Shown: positions 9,813-20,219, counted from the first letter of the stretch. The stretch: DNA of 21,434 bases from Gnetum montanum (GCA_015680685.1 MNCI01001288.1:1-21434); one strand, 5' to 3'. Translations and numbers: made by a program. Notes: generated by a model not told the origin, from the sequence alone.

Positions 9813-11887
9813 ATGTCTCTTTCACAAGACAGTGATAATGCAACATCTAGCGAGGCAATTCATTGGGGGAACCAATGAAGAAGTTTGGAGTACTCAATCT
9901 TATGCAAGAGTTTTATATGTTCATAGACACCTCAACGATACTCAAGAACTTTTGTCATTCAACTCAGATACCCCTAGTGAAGATGGGGCATCCCATGGAA
10001 TGAGGGGGCCCGTAAGGCCTAGGACCTTCTCAATAGTTAACAAGGATTTATCTAGGGATGATTGGAAGACCTACAAAAGTCATGACGAGTCTTCCAGTTC
10101 TTCCTCTTCCTCTACTCCTTCAACGTTAGGTTGTGACACGGATGACTGTCTTTTAACGGATCAGCGTAGAAATAAAAATCAGCTCCACGGGCAAAGTCAG
10201 AAACAGCAACATGAACAAAGACAACATCATCCCAACTCTCAAACTCATAACCTACCTAGTGACGATGAGCCCCTACTGGCCACTAAGAGCCTAATGCATA
10301 TACAAGAGGCTGTTCAAATATCCCACAGGAATCATAAGGAAAGTTGTCTACCCAAGCTTGATTTCAATAACTTTCCCAAATTTTTAGTAGGCTATGATTT
10401 AGATCTGCAACATCATCTACAAGCCTTCCATGATGCTTGTGTATGAAAAAATATTGATAATGGGTGGCAAAAAATTAAGCTCTTTCCTACAACACTCGTT
10501 GACCAAGCAAAAGTATGGTACAGGTCCTTAAGACCAAAATCAATTCGATGTTGGTTGACAATGGTAGAAATATTCAATGAAAGATATCAAACCTATGCAA
10601 GAGTGTCAGCCTTGAGGAAACAAATCCAAGAGTGGAAACAAGTGCAACATGAACCCTTGGACATGGCCTTAGAAAGATATTATGCATTGATAAACAATTG
10701 CCCAAACCATGGATTTTCCGAGGAAAGGCTAATGTACCACGTCATGGATGGGCTCTGTAATGAAATAAGGGAGACCCTAGGGATGTATGCCCAAGGTTAA
10801 CTATACGAGCTATGAACCCACCAACTCCAATAGATTATTAAGCAGGTAGCAAAAGAAGAAGGAGAAATGGCTAAATGGGAGAATGTTGAAAGCTCTCAAT
10901 AGGACCAAAATCTTGAATTAGCAAAGGTCCATGATCATGAAGAGGAGAAATCAACTCACCTCAAGGAGGTGGAATCATCTTTGCCAATACTACAATCACT
11001 AGATGAAATTGAGGCAAAGATCAATAAGATGATGGAATGGATGCATGAAAAATGTGGAGAATATGCCAACATTATTAGAGGTAGAACCATGATGAACCAA
11101 GAAACAAAGAAGGGTTGAACAGAATAAGGATAAGAACTCAATTGCTAATCATACGTATCAATGTAATGTTTGCCTGTATGATAACCCCAAAGGTCAATGC
11201 CCAATCTTGTTACATTTACATGAACATTGGGGAAGAATGTTACATCTAGAGTTCGTACAAAAATATTGTGTTCAATCACAGTGGCAAAAATCCTAGTTGT
11301 GGGGGAAGCCATCCCCAAACTGGTTACACCCTTCCTATCATCCGAACCTAAGTGCTTATCAAGTCCAACATCCTATTTCCCCAACCAGGTCAACGTCCTC
11401 TATCTCACCACATTATTATCATTCTCCTGAATACTATCAACCCATATCCTATCCAACACGATCACCACCTCATGTGCCTCACACTTCTCCTCACTCTCAA
11501 TATTCTCATCCTTCACCTCCTTCTACATTGCCACCAATAGTACCAGAAGGTTTTGCACCACAACACCAACCCACAAACATTACTTGTGCTGCTACTGTCA
11601 ACTGCAGTGGGAATCCTTCACAATGTTAAAAACATCCTTTCTTTAGGCATGACTGTAGAAAGGGACATCATAGTTCCGAGACCATTGCATCCTCCCACTT
11701 AGCACAAGTTCAACACTATGGTGCATCTTTCTCCTTGAACCCAATGCCTCGTGTTACCTTATCAGGGCCACCAATCAACACTCCAACAACCATGCGACCT
11801 AATGAATATAGCTATGTGGGGAGACATGTCGATCCTTGCATACCATCTTACGGTCAAGGGTGCCATAGTGGGTCAACTCCGTATTAA
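9813..11887 (+). pseudogene. Element A gag, decayed
   Basis: ATG at 9813 opens a short frame. The main frame runs from 9832/9838 with stops at 10444, 10798, 10816 and 11116, then shifts frame near 11112-11120 and runs on to TAA at 11885. Ser- and Gln-rich N-terminal sequence (about 10090-10250) precedes a retrotransposon gag core at 10360-10790. Its landmarks are WQKIKLFPTTLVDQAKVWYR, an F..RY motif, and ERYYALINNCPNHGF, the pattern of the retrotrans_gag family. A charged helical stretch follows (10820-11110), then CNVC (near 11165), a Pro/Ser/Tyr-rich tail (11300-11570) and a damaged zinc knuckle ending FRHDCRKG (near 11650). The protein would form the virus-like particle. No protease or reverse transcriptase frame follows. 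Confidence 0.85.
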
Positions 11888-12484
11888 TTAAACTCATCTT
11901 CTAACTTGCCCCACTATGTCAACTTTAATACAGTGTGTGCACCCCAATTTGGNAACAGAATTAATAAATGTTTTTCCTTTTCTTTAATTTTACAATTTTT
12001 TGTTTTCCAGTTTTTCATCTTTCAATTTTTGTTTTATCTTTTTATTGGTTGGTTCATCTTTTCATTTATTGTTTTGTCTTTTTATGGGTAATCTCATCTA
12101 TGAATAAAACACTCATGTGACTTGTTGGTTGAGGTGTTGTTCTATGCTATCAAGTCTCAGGTGACTAATTACTTGGACAATGAGCCCATCACATCCACCC
12201 AACCATTCTAATAATAAGAGGTTCTACTCTGGGTATGATGATATTCTTAACAACATTAAAACTTAAAGTAATTTTCTGCTCATTATACCCAGAGCGAAGA
12301 AGGATGGACCAAGAAGGAATGGCCAAGGTGTGACATCAAGGGGACTTGTGGATTCTCTTTGGTGACATCTGTAGGAGTTACCATGTAGCCTGGGTGTACT
12401 AAGATCCTTGTAGATCTAATGAAAAATGGAAGTAAGAGTAATAAAGGCACTCAATAAAAAAAATAAAAAAAAGAAAAGAAAGAA
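11888..12484 (+). other. Element A untranslated tract between gag and the conserved block
   Basis: A T-rich pyrimidine run (11960-12080) and an A-rich run (12455-12487) frame a segment containing a strong hairpin. One ambiguous base (N) is at 11953. In an autonomous relative pol would lie in this neighbourhood; no trace of it is seen. Confidence 0.6.
12227..12294 (+). repeat. Imperfect inverted repeat, 15-bp arms, 38-nt loop
   Basis: CTCTGGGTATGATGA (12227-12241) pairs with TCATTATACCCAGAG (12280-12294). In RNA every position pairs, one of them as G-U. The role is unknown; packaging or dimerisation signals of retroelements are often such stems. Confidence 0.8.
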
Positions 12485-13426
12485 AACCCCAATGCTATTT
12501 TAGGGGATCCCACTAGAAAGACATGCACCCATGCCTGAAGGTAGGCACCTTCTCTAGATTACACACCAAAAGGAAAAAGAAAAAAAAAAGGCAAGAAGAG
12601 TGTGCCAAAGTGGCCACACAAAAAGAAAAAAAAGGAAAAGATCAAGATCAAAGTGCCACAAAGCAATTCCAAATCACTCCTCCCTTGAACAAAACGCCAA
12701 GTGATCGTATGACTTGCTGTTATGGTGCTCTTATGGCTATCCATCATTGGATGAAACAATGCGATGTCACTGATCGGAAGAATAGACTTGGTCTTGATTT
12801 TGGAGCGACGGGCTAATGACACATTAATCACATCCTACACTCAAAATTCATTGTGCCCTGGGTCAGTTACCTCATGTCCCAATCTCTGCAATCCCTTCTA
12901 CAATTCGCGTCATCTCACTGTTCATGTATTTGTGACTTGTGTCTTGTATAGCATTGAATGCATACCTCATCACGATAGTATCAACATGTGTGTGTTTTGT
13001 TGCATCAGTGTAGATTACATTTAACCCTTCTAGTGCCTACGGACATTTTAAGGTGTGGTTACGCAAAGGCATTATAGGTTGAAACTTGCTTTGGGGAGGA
13101 TCCACTTGTGTGACTTTTGTAATTTGTACTTTTTGCACATCATGACACCATTTTGTACCCTCCGAGTTCTTCATTGTCAAATCTATTCTTTCCTTTATCA
13201 TCATTTTATCAAACATTCCTCAAAACCATTACATATCCTTTGATGTGTCACCTAAACAAACTAGTTCTAACATTAAACTTTTAGGGAAACTTCCTTGAAA
13301 AAATTTCTAACTCTAAAATCACACTAAGCAAAGAATTCAACATTTACTAAAGGCAATAAGTAAGGTATGAAATAATTGAACTTCTTTCAATAACCTTACT
13401 AACAATTGATCTTTGTGTGATTATAG
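12485..13426 (+). other. Conserved untranslated block upstream of ORF2 (element A copy)
   Basis: This block is matched by the reverse complement of 20070-21434 in element B. The best parts are 12518-12545, 12675-12780 and 12985-13115, with long near-identical runs such as TTAACCCTTCTAGTGCC. No sense frame is kept open in both copies. The last 30 bases hold TACTAAC and an acceptor-like TATAG directly before the ORF2 ATG. B has a large extra segment (about 20220-20890) relative to A here. Confidence 0.8.
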
Positions 13427-13953
13427 ATGGCCCCTAAAAGAGGACAACAAGGAGGACCTTCTCAAGGTGCAACTAAATGCCCAGGAGGAGGTCGAAGCCA
13501 AGGACCTCATGTAGAACATGCGGAGTAGGAGGCACTATCATTCAACATCCATCAAGGAACTCCTATCACTACACAATCTAGCCAAGTAAAAGGTGGAGAG
13601 GTTAGGGCTCAAGCCTATGAAGAGGAATGATAGCTATTTGCGGCATGGCATGTCAAGGCCAATCAAGTGTTCCCGTAGCTATCGTGTCCATGGAAAGTGT
13701 TGACTCCATCAAACATTGGAACCTCAACATAGACGACTCATAATCCTTGGATAGAAGAGGCGAAACATCAGGTGCTTCTTCAACGGTATTAATCCCAAAG
13801 CTTGGAGCACAAGACAAGGGGAAGAGACCCATGGAGGAGCCACTGCCACCAGGAACCACGAGTTCCAATAAATTTTGTAATTGTGTCTGTGTCCCAATTT
13901 TGTTGTATTCAATTCTCCACTATGGCATGAATAAATTTCTAGTTAGTCAATAA
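13427..13953 (+). pseudogene. Element A ORF2, internally deleted remnant
   Basis: ATG at 13427 starts MAPKRGQQGGPSQGA, matching the start of element B ORF2. The frame passes TAG at 13526 (codon 34, shared with B), then reaches AYEEE at 13613-13627, still in phase, where it joins the C-terminal end of the B protein. FAAWHVKANQVF follows after two stops at 13628-13633. The tail KLGAQDKGKRPMEEPLPPGTT lies in another frame (about 13797-13859), as in B. Compared with B, roughly 2.3 kb coding for the central domain and most of the coiled coil is missing. No protein can be made. Confidence 0.85.
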
Positions 13954-14030
13954 TCCCATACCTATCCACTGTGTTATCAATTAAGCTTGTTCCTCACTTT
14001 CTTTGACTTGAGGATGAGTTGTTATCCAAT

Positions 14031-14040
14031 TATGGGTGTA
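14031..14040 (+). promoter_or_regulatory. Weak polypurine tract of element A
   Basis: TATGGGTGTA lies directly before the 3' LTR. The homologous site of element B reads CATGGGGGTA, a better purine run, so the A copy has probably decayed. Confidence 0.6.
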
Positions 14041-14928
14041 TGATGAATCCTGGTTTGTCAGGTGCTGATATCAGACCCTTGTTAACCAAGTGTTGATATT
14101 GGACCCCTGATATCTGATGAGTCCCGATATCAGACCCTTGATATCGGGTACACGATATCGCGTCTTGGCTAGCAATATTAGATACACGATATCGTGGTAA
14201 ATGTGTGAGCCTATAAATACAAAATTGGATGCATGGGAAAGTCATAGGAAGTTAGTGTTAGAGTAGGATCTTTTTGTCAGTTTTTTCCTCTCAACCCTTT
14301 CCCTAGTGCATGCCCCTAGTGTGATGATTGTAATTGTACGGAACCTTTATTTGAGTGTGATGTATGTGGACATGCACATGACTGACAATAAAGATTGAGA
14401 TTACTTCATCATTGCAGCATTCACTTAGTTTTAATTGTTATTTATTGATTTCTTAATTAATATTTCTCTACCCTCATCTCCTATCCCTATTATTACACAC
14501 GGAATGAGTACGACTTAATCACAAGCATTTAAGTGTGACTACTTGGTATCCTAGTAGCATACCTAGGACATGTGCTTGGTAATCCCAGTAGTAGTACGTG
14601 AGGTCTAAGATGTGTATAGATGATTAAGGACGGATGCTCATCGCACTTAGGCTAGCTTAGATTCTCTTCCCCCATTCTCTCTTAGCTTAATTAAAGTTAT
14701 TTTCCATTGCCTCTAGGAGTAGCACTAGTTTAGGACCTATCATACACCTCACTCTAGACTAAACCATATGTGACAAAGTAAATACTAGTCCAGGTGGGAA
14801 GATAGCGAACTACAATCAATGAGTAACTATCTAGATACCACAACTAGTCCACCTGCGGAATTCGACCGGATCGTGCTTGAACACTTGTATTTGTATGGTT
14901 AAGTGTAGGGGTACCTCGCCACTCATCA
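14041..14928 (+). repeat. Element A 3' LTR
   Basis: It starts TGATGAATCC and ends CACTCATCA, giving 6-bp inverted tips TGATGA/TCATCA. TATAAATA is at 14212-14219 and AATAAA at 14387-14392. A perfect palindrome CACGATATCGTG lies at 14185-14196, just upstream of the TATA box. Confidence 0.95.
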
Positions 14929-14933
14929 ATTAT
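14929..14933. repeat. Target-site duplication of element A, right copy
   Basis: ATTAT directly after the 3' LTR matches 8693-8697. Confidence 0.9.
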
Positions 14934-16352
14934 GTATAGTCAAATTCCTAAGAAGCACATGGGTATGGGAAGAAACACTATGGCTAAAATAAAAAAAATA
15001 CTAGTGAAGCATGATAAATCATATTAACATGACCAAATAAAAACATCGATCAAGCATGTTCATATAAAATGCACCAATCTCATAAAGGAAATAATTGCAA
15101 ATTAATTAAACATACTTAATCCAGGATCCATGAATATAAAATATGCCATTTATTAAGATCCATTAATATCCAGCAAGCTAGAATCCAAGGAAAAAATTAC
15201 ATAATACATCAACTCTATGCATGAAAAAATCCAATATCCATAATCATAGGAATGTAAAACAATCTCTACTGTATTAAGGAAAATATATCAAAATCATAAC
15301 CATGAATCATCTTAGCTAATTCTATGATTCTCTAACTTCTTCTAGCCCTGGTGACTTTAAAATAAAAGGGAGTTACTATAATTGAATAGGAAACATTGGC
15401 ACTTCCTCTTGATCAACTAAGGACAAGCACCATGGATGAGAGCTAGGCATCAAAATTTTGACTTACAAACACATGTTAGTATTCAATGCACATCATACAA
15501 GCATCATGTATCTCACACTTCCATGTAATCAAGAAAACATAACATATAACCAACCATCCTCCCCAACCATCAACCAACCACACATAAGGAGGCTAGCATG
15601 CATCACACTCAGTGCGAAATGTGGTATTGTTGACATGTATATTTAGCCAATAATCATTTATCAAACTACCATATGCATGGATTTATTAATTTTTCTTAAC
15701 TATCAAACAATCATTAATCAAAATTGGTGCTAAAAGTGTTAAACATCCCTTCTAATGTTTTGAAGGTAAAAGGAACTAGTGGAGGAATGAACACTCCCTC
15801 TTTCTTGTAGAATGGAGTCCATGATAAGAGCCTTACTAATGCACCCTAGTAGGGGTTAGAGAAACCACTATAGGGTGCCCATCACTAATCAATTTCTCAA
15901 CTTAGTGCTAGCTATCATCAAACACAACGATACATCAAAGGATCATATCATCACAAAACCAACGTTGATGGTGGAGGATAGCACATACTAAACACAATCG
16001 AGTCCACATGAATAGAACCCCCATGGCTTAATCCAATGCACAATAAAATTAGGTATACAAACTAGACTAAGTATAAACCATTAGTCAATTCATACTAAGA
16101 ACCCAAAACTCATCTTCAATGGCTTAGATTATATAAAAACCAAGAAAACAATAATACAAGAGAGCATGACCTTGCTATGACACCACCATGACCCATGGCC
16201 ATGCTTAGATTCCAAACATCAAAAGAAAATTAGCATAATGATAGAGATAATAATGTATCATGACTAGACCATGACCCATGGTATACATAGAAAATCAAAT
16301 GTTTCAAGAAACCAAAGATGACATTTTTTAGTCTCAAGACTCACCATGACTT
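14934..16352. other. AT-rich DNA between elements A and B, no gene
   Basis: This was contiguous with the DNA left of 8697 before A inserted. Only short chance frames are present. CATGACC/CCATGG-type motifs reappear at 16165-16352, like those at 7690-8125 on the other side of A. A short inverted repeat GCACCCT...AGGGTGC lies near 15841-15880. Confidence 0.6.
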
Positions 16353-16357
16353 GACCA
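16353..16357. repeat. Presumed target-site duplication flanking element B
   Basis: GACCA abuts the end of the element B LTR. Its partner lies beyond the window, so it cannot be confirmed here. Confidence 0.4.
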
Positions 16358-17171
16358 TGATGAGTGGCGAGGTACCCCTACACTCAACCATATGAATACG
16401 AGCATTACATGTGCGATCCCGTCGAACTCCGCAGAAGGACTAGTTGTGGTATCTAGACAGTTAGCCTTAGGTCACAGTTCGTTGTCTTCCCACCTAGACT
16501 AGTATTAACTTTGTCACATATGGTTTAGTCTAGAGTGAGGTGTATGATGTGTTCTTTAATCTAATGCTACTGCTGAAGGCAATGGAAGATAATATTAACT
16601 AAGCTAAGAGAGAAAGGGTGAGAGAGAATCTAACTAGCCTAAGTGCGATGAGCATCCGTTCCTTGATTATCCGTACACATCTTGGACTTCGTGCATGACT
16701 ACCATTGGGATTACCAAGTGTAGGTCCTAGGTACACTACTAGGTTACCAAGTAGTCACACTTAAATGCTCGTAATCAAGTCGTACTCATTCCGTGTTTTA
16801 ACATGAGTTTAAGGGTGAGAAGAGATTAACTAGGAAAGCAGTAAATAACAACTAATTAAATGATTAAACTAAGTGAATGCTGCAATGATGAAGCAATCTC
16901 GATCTTTATTGCTGGTCATGTGCATGTCCAAGTACGTCACACTCAAATACAATCACCACACTACGGGCATACACTGGGAGGAAAAGGGTTGAGAGAAAGA
17001 AATTAAAACACTTAAACTAAAACTGACTTACTTCCTACTTTTTTACTTTTGATAACTGACTCCTCTTATTTATAGATGAGGAGACAGACTATGATATCGC
17101 GTATGCAATATCACGGTTGGGCTACGATATCACGTACGCGATATCGTGATCGCCCAAATGATGACTCATCA
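16358..17171 (-). repeat. Element B 3' LTR
   Basis: On the minus strand it begins TGATGAGTCATCA and ends CACTCATCA, 814 bp long. It aligns with both LTRs of A over U3, R and U5 but is clearly more diverged from them than they are from each other. TATAAATA (17074-17067) and AATAAA (16910-16905) are kept, with several GATATC-type palindromes upstream of the TATA box. Confidence 0.93.
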
Positions 17172-17180
17172 TACCCCCAT
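17172..17180 (-). promoter_or_regulatory. Polypurine tract of element B
   Basis: On the minus strand CATGGGGGTA ends directly at the LTR start TGATGA. It is the expected plus-strand primer and a better match than the A copy. Confidence 0.65.
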
Positions 17181-17336
17181 GACTGAATGAAAACTCATCC
17201 TTGAGTTACAGTGATTACACAGTGGATAGGTATGGGATTATTGGATGGTGAAAATGGGGTTATGCCGCAGTGTAGAATGAAGACAAAACAAAGATACAAC
17301 ATAAAGAATGTTCTACAACTACAAAATTTGTGGAAC

Positions 17337-20069
17337 TCATGTAGTTCCTGGTGGTGGTGGCTCCTCCATTGGTGCTTTCCCTTTGTCTTGTGCTCCAGGT
17401 TTTGAGACTTGATGGTGTTGGAGTATGCCTGGAGCTTCTCCTCTTTGGTTTGGGGGTCCTATGCAGTCCATGCTAATGTTTTGATGCTTGATGGAGTTAG
17501 CACCTCCCATGGGTAGGGTAGTTGCAGAAACATTTGATTGGCCTTGACATACCAAGCCGCAAACACCCAACGTTCCTCTTCATAGGCTCTGGCTTTATCT
17601 TTGTATTCTTGGAAATCTGCAAGCCATTGAGCCAAATCTGTTGCAACACCTTTTTGTTCTTGGTAGCTTGCTTTCACCACCTTAAGTTTAGAATTTTCTA
17701 TCTCTACTTTTTCCAATAACTTCTTGCATTCTGCAAATTTTGCTTCATATTTGACATAGGTGGTAGCTACCTGTTGCTTGAGCTTTGTTCTAGGGCACCC
17801 TACTATTAACATGGCAAGGTTGGCAAACTGTAGCTTTGCCAACTCTATGTATTCTATCAGATCCTGAATCTGCAGGTCCTGACTCTTAACTTCTGCTTGG
17901 TAGGCAAAGGCATATGTGTCCAATATGGCCCGCCAGTCAATGTGTTGAGCACTGATAACGTTGATGTGGGCCTTGACCATATGGATCTCCTTCTCCAGGA
18001 TCTATTTGTACATTCCCACCTGGTCTCAGAAGTGCTCCTTTAGCTTTTCATATCGTTTAGCCTCATTTTACCGTGCGCTAATTTCGATAGCTGACTTTTG
18101 GCGAATAGCGCGTACCTCCTCCATTGAGAAGGTTCGATTCTCCCTAGCTAAATGACTCATGTCTTGGTTGACCCGAATGAATTGTTCTCGCAATTGATGG
18201 AAGTGTTCCTTGAGAACATTCTTTTGCTTCTCCACAGTGGTCAATTAAAGGTTGTTAGCAACAAGCTATTTATTTTCCTCCTGTAAGGCATTGAGTGCTT
18301 TGAGATGCGCATGAGTTTGCGCCTATGCTACAGAGGCATCCCAAACAGCCTTCTCTTTTTTTTCAGCCACCTTTTTATTCTTCGTTAATAGCTTAGTTAG
18401 TTGCTCAGTTTTGAAGCTATCCAGCTGGTCTATGGGAATGAATTGCAAAGGATCCTACTATGCTACTTATAGGACCACGAGCTGCTCTTGTAATTTCTGC
18501 ACCTCTGCTTCAGCATGCTTGGCCCTCACTTCTATTAAAACTAGCTTCCCCTTCGTGGAAATGAGGTCTGACTGAATTATCGTAACATCCTAAGGGATGT
18601 CAAACAGGGACGTCATTACTTGTCCTGTTTGTAGTAATCGATCAAGCGTGTCCTCATGTTCTGCAGGAGTCATTGAGGTTCTGGCCAAAGTTTGAGCATC
18701 CTGTGCTCCTGTGAGATCTGCCAGTGGTACAACAAGTACGTTGAATAATTCCTTGATGTGGTCTATGACCACTTTTGCAGCTCCCACGACATCCTTATGT
18801 TGCATGACCACCACAATGGCCCCTTCACCAGTTTCTAATTGCACTTGGAAAGATGCCACATTTCCTAAGATCTGTTGTGACCAAGTACTTTCCCCTCCTC
18901 CTGTATGAATAGACACTTCACCCCTTGTACGATCCAAAGAAACTATGGGCTGCATGACATCATCAATGACATGGAAGAGATTTGCGTCATCACACCTTCC
19001 CCAACTGACCGTCTCAGCGATGGCCCTGATATGGCTCATCGACGATCTGTAATCTTGCGGTGGCAGCGGTTGATCCTGGCCTATGCTATGCCTTGCTTCC
19101 TATTGTTGGCTGGGTTTTGTACTTGGAGGTTGGCTGGGTCCTGCAAGTTGAGCTATAGTTGGTCCAGCCATCAGTTCTTCTTCTTCTTCTAGCCCCAGCA
19201 TCTCACCAGTGATTTTCCTTGGGGCTGGTGGCTTTAACAGTTTTTCATATGAAGCATTTTGGGCTTTTTGAAGGACATCGTTGGTGTACCCCCTGATACC
19301 AACATGTCGGCAAAGCTTTCTGATAAGACAAGGGAAGGGCAACGCCATCTTCCCTGTCTTTCATTCCTCGAACCGCCTTAGGATCTCCCATCAGCACTGC
19401 ACATCCTCTTGTTGCATACATTGATATTCTTTTTAAGCCCTTCATGGGAATTTAAAGTAGATCCTCTCCTTCGTTGTCAACTCACCAAATGTCTTATCTC
19501 TACCATACGTCCTTTCCAACGAATCCCGTCGCACATCGGGGTTTGAACGGGTGGATAATTGAGCAATCTTGGGCCCTGAATTTGAAAGGTTTAATACTTC
19601 CAAAATGGCTTGCACGGAGAAATCAACTGACACGCCACAAATATTGACGGTGGTGCCTTGCTCCCTATTGTGTGAGAATTGGTACGTCTCCCCTAGGTAC
19701 TAGGCACCGCTTTCGGAGAGGGTAGGCCATAAGGGAGACCCTTTGAGGTGATCCCTAATAGCCTCAGGAGAAAACTCTACAAAAGATTCAAAGTCTAATT
19801 CCACAATCATCGCAAAGAATGTGCACTTTTCGTGGATGGCCTGAACACAATCTTGGGGAAACATGAGATGTTGTCCCTGTTCAGGTGCAGTAGTAGCTCC
19901 TCCTTCTGCCTACCTAGACTATACGGTAGGAGGGTTCCTCTTGATGAATACTAAATGATTGTTCCTCCTATTCTGCATGTTGTCTAGCAGGATCTTGTCT
20001 TCCATCTCTCCTAGGTCATTTGCTTCCACCTTGAGCAGGACCTTCCTTTTGTCCACGTTTCGGGGCCAT
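17337..20069 (-). pseudogene. Element B ORF2: about 910 codons, Transposase_32-like domain plus long coiled coil, decayed
   Basis: ATG at 20069 begins MAPKRGQKEGPAQGG, aligned with element A. A 1-2 base indel near 19930 shifts the frame. From there one frame runs without indels to TAG at 17459, with about 18 stops. Codons about 60-250 read like the family Pfam calls 'putative plant transposon protein': VEFSPEAIRDHL, VNICGVSVDFSVQAI, and ALPFPCLIRKLCRHVGI as a close match to its C-terminal block. A Pro/Gln-rich and acidic linker (GLEEEEE) follows. A charged, Leu-rich coiled coil covers roughly codons 500-820. The end carries ERWVFAAWYVKANQMF and PYPWEVL. A tail KPGAQDKGKAPMEEPPPPGTT lies in a second frame ending at 17337, as in A. 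The function of such proteins is not established. It is neither a reverse transcriptase nor an integrase. Confidence 0.85.
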
Positions 20070-20219
20070 TTGCAATCACACAGGGTCAAAGCGTTAGTAA
20101 GGTTATTTTTGAAGTTAAGTTATACCTTACTACTTACCTTAATTAATTAATTAATTTAATCTCAGTGTGATGTTTTCCAAAAGATTATAATAGTGGGTCC
20201 TTTTTACTTAGGTGGTTTT
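20070..20219 (-). promoter_or_regulatory. ORF2 leader with splice-acceptor-like site (element B)
   Basis: On the minus strand TTACTAAC lies about 24-30 bases before the ORF2 ATG and is followed by GTGTGATTGCAA directly before ATGG. In element A the same place reads GTGTGATTATAG before ATGG. A branch-point-like TACTAAC plus TATAG (A) or TGCAA (B, one G-to-A change from TGCAG) looks like a 3' splice site. B also has AAGGTAAGT, a good donor, at 20140-20132, but A does not keep it. Confidence 0.4.

Larger units (their letters stand above)
8698..14928 (+). mobile_element. Element A: complete non-autonomous LTR retrotransposon (gag + ORF2 remnant, no pol)
   Basis: The element is 6231 bp, bounded by direct LTRs and by matching 5-bp duplications. 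In order it holds the 5' LTR, a tRNA-Asp type primer site, a decayed gag (about 9813-11887), an untranslated tract with hairpin and conserved block (11888-13426), a shortened ORF2 (13427-13953), a weak polypurine stretch and the 3' LTR. No protease, reverse transcriptase, RNase H or integrase motif is found. Pol-less elements that keep gag are known in plants as TR-GAG elements; the added ORF2 is the unusual part. By eye the LTRs agree at about nine positions in ten, so insertion is old. It would have depended on another element's pol. Confidence 0.93.

Noticed and set aside
11906-12091. Hydrophobic Phe-rich frame that looks like a membrane peptide
   Set aside because: It is the translation of a T-rich low-complexity run and contains the ambiguous base at 11953.
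14030-14245. Minus-strand frame across the start of the 3' LTR
   Set aside because: Its repeated peptide pattern reflects the GATATC-rich LTR repeats, not a protein.
15841-15880. Short inverted repeat GCACCCT...AGGGTGC
   Set aside because: Only seven paired bases in AT-rich DNA; too short to call a terminator or element end.
18711-19192. Plus-strand frames opposite ORF2
   Set aside because: They are antisense to the continuous ORF2 frame and show no conserved features.
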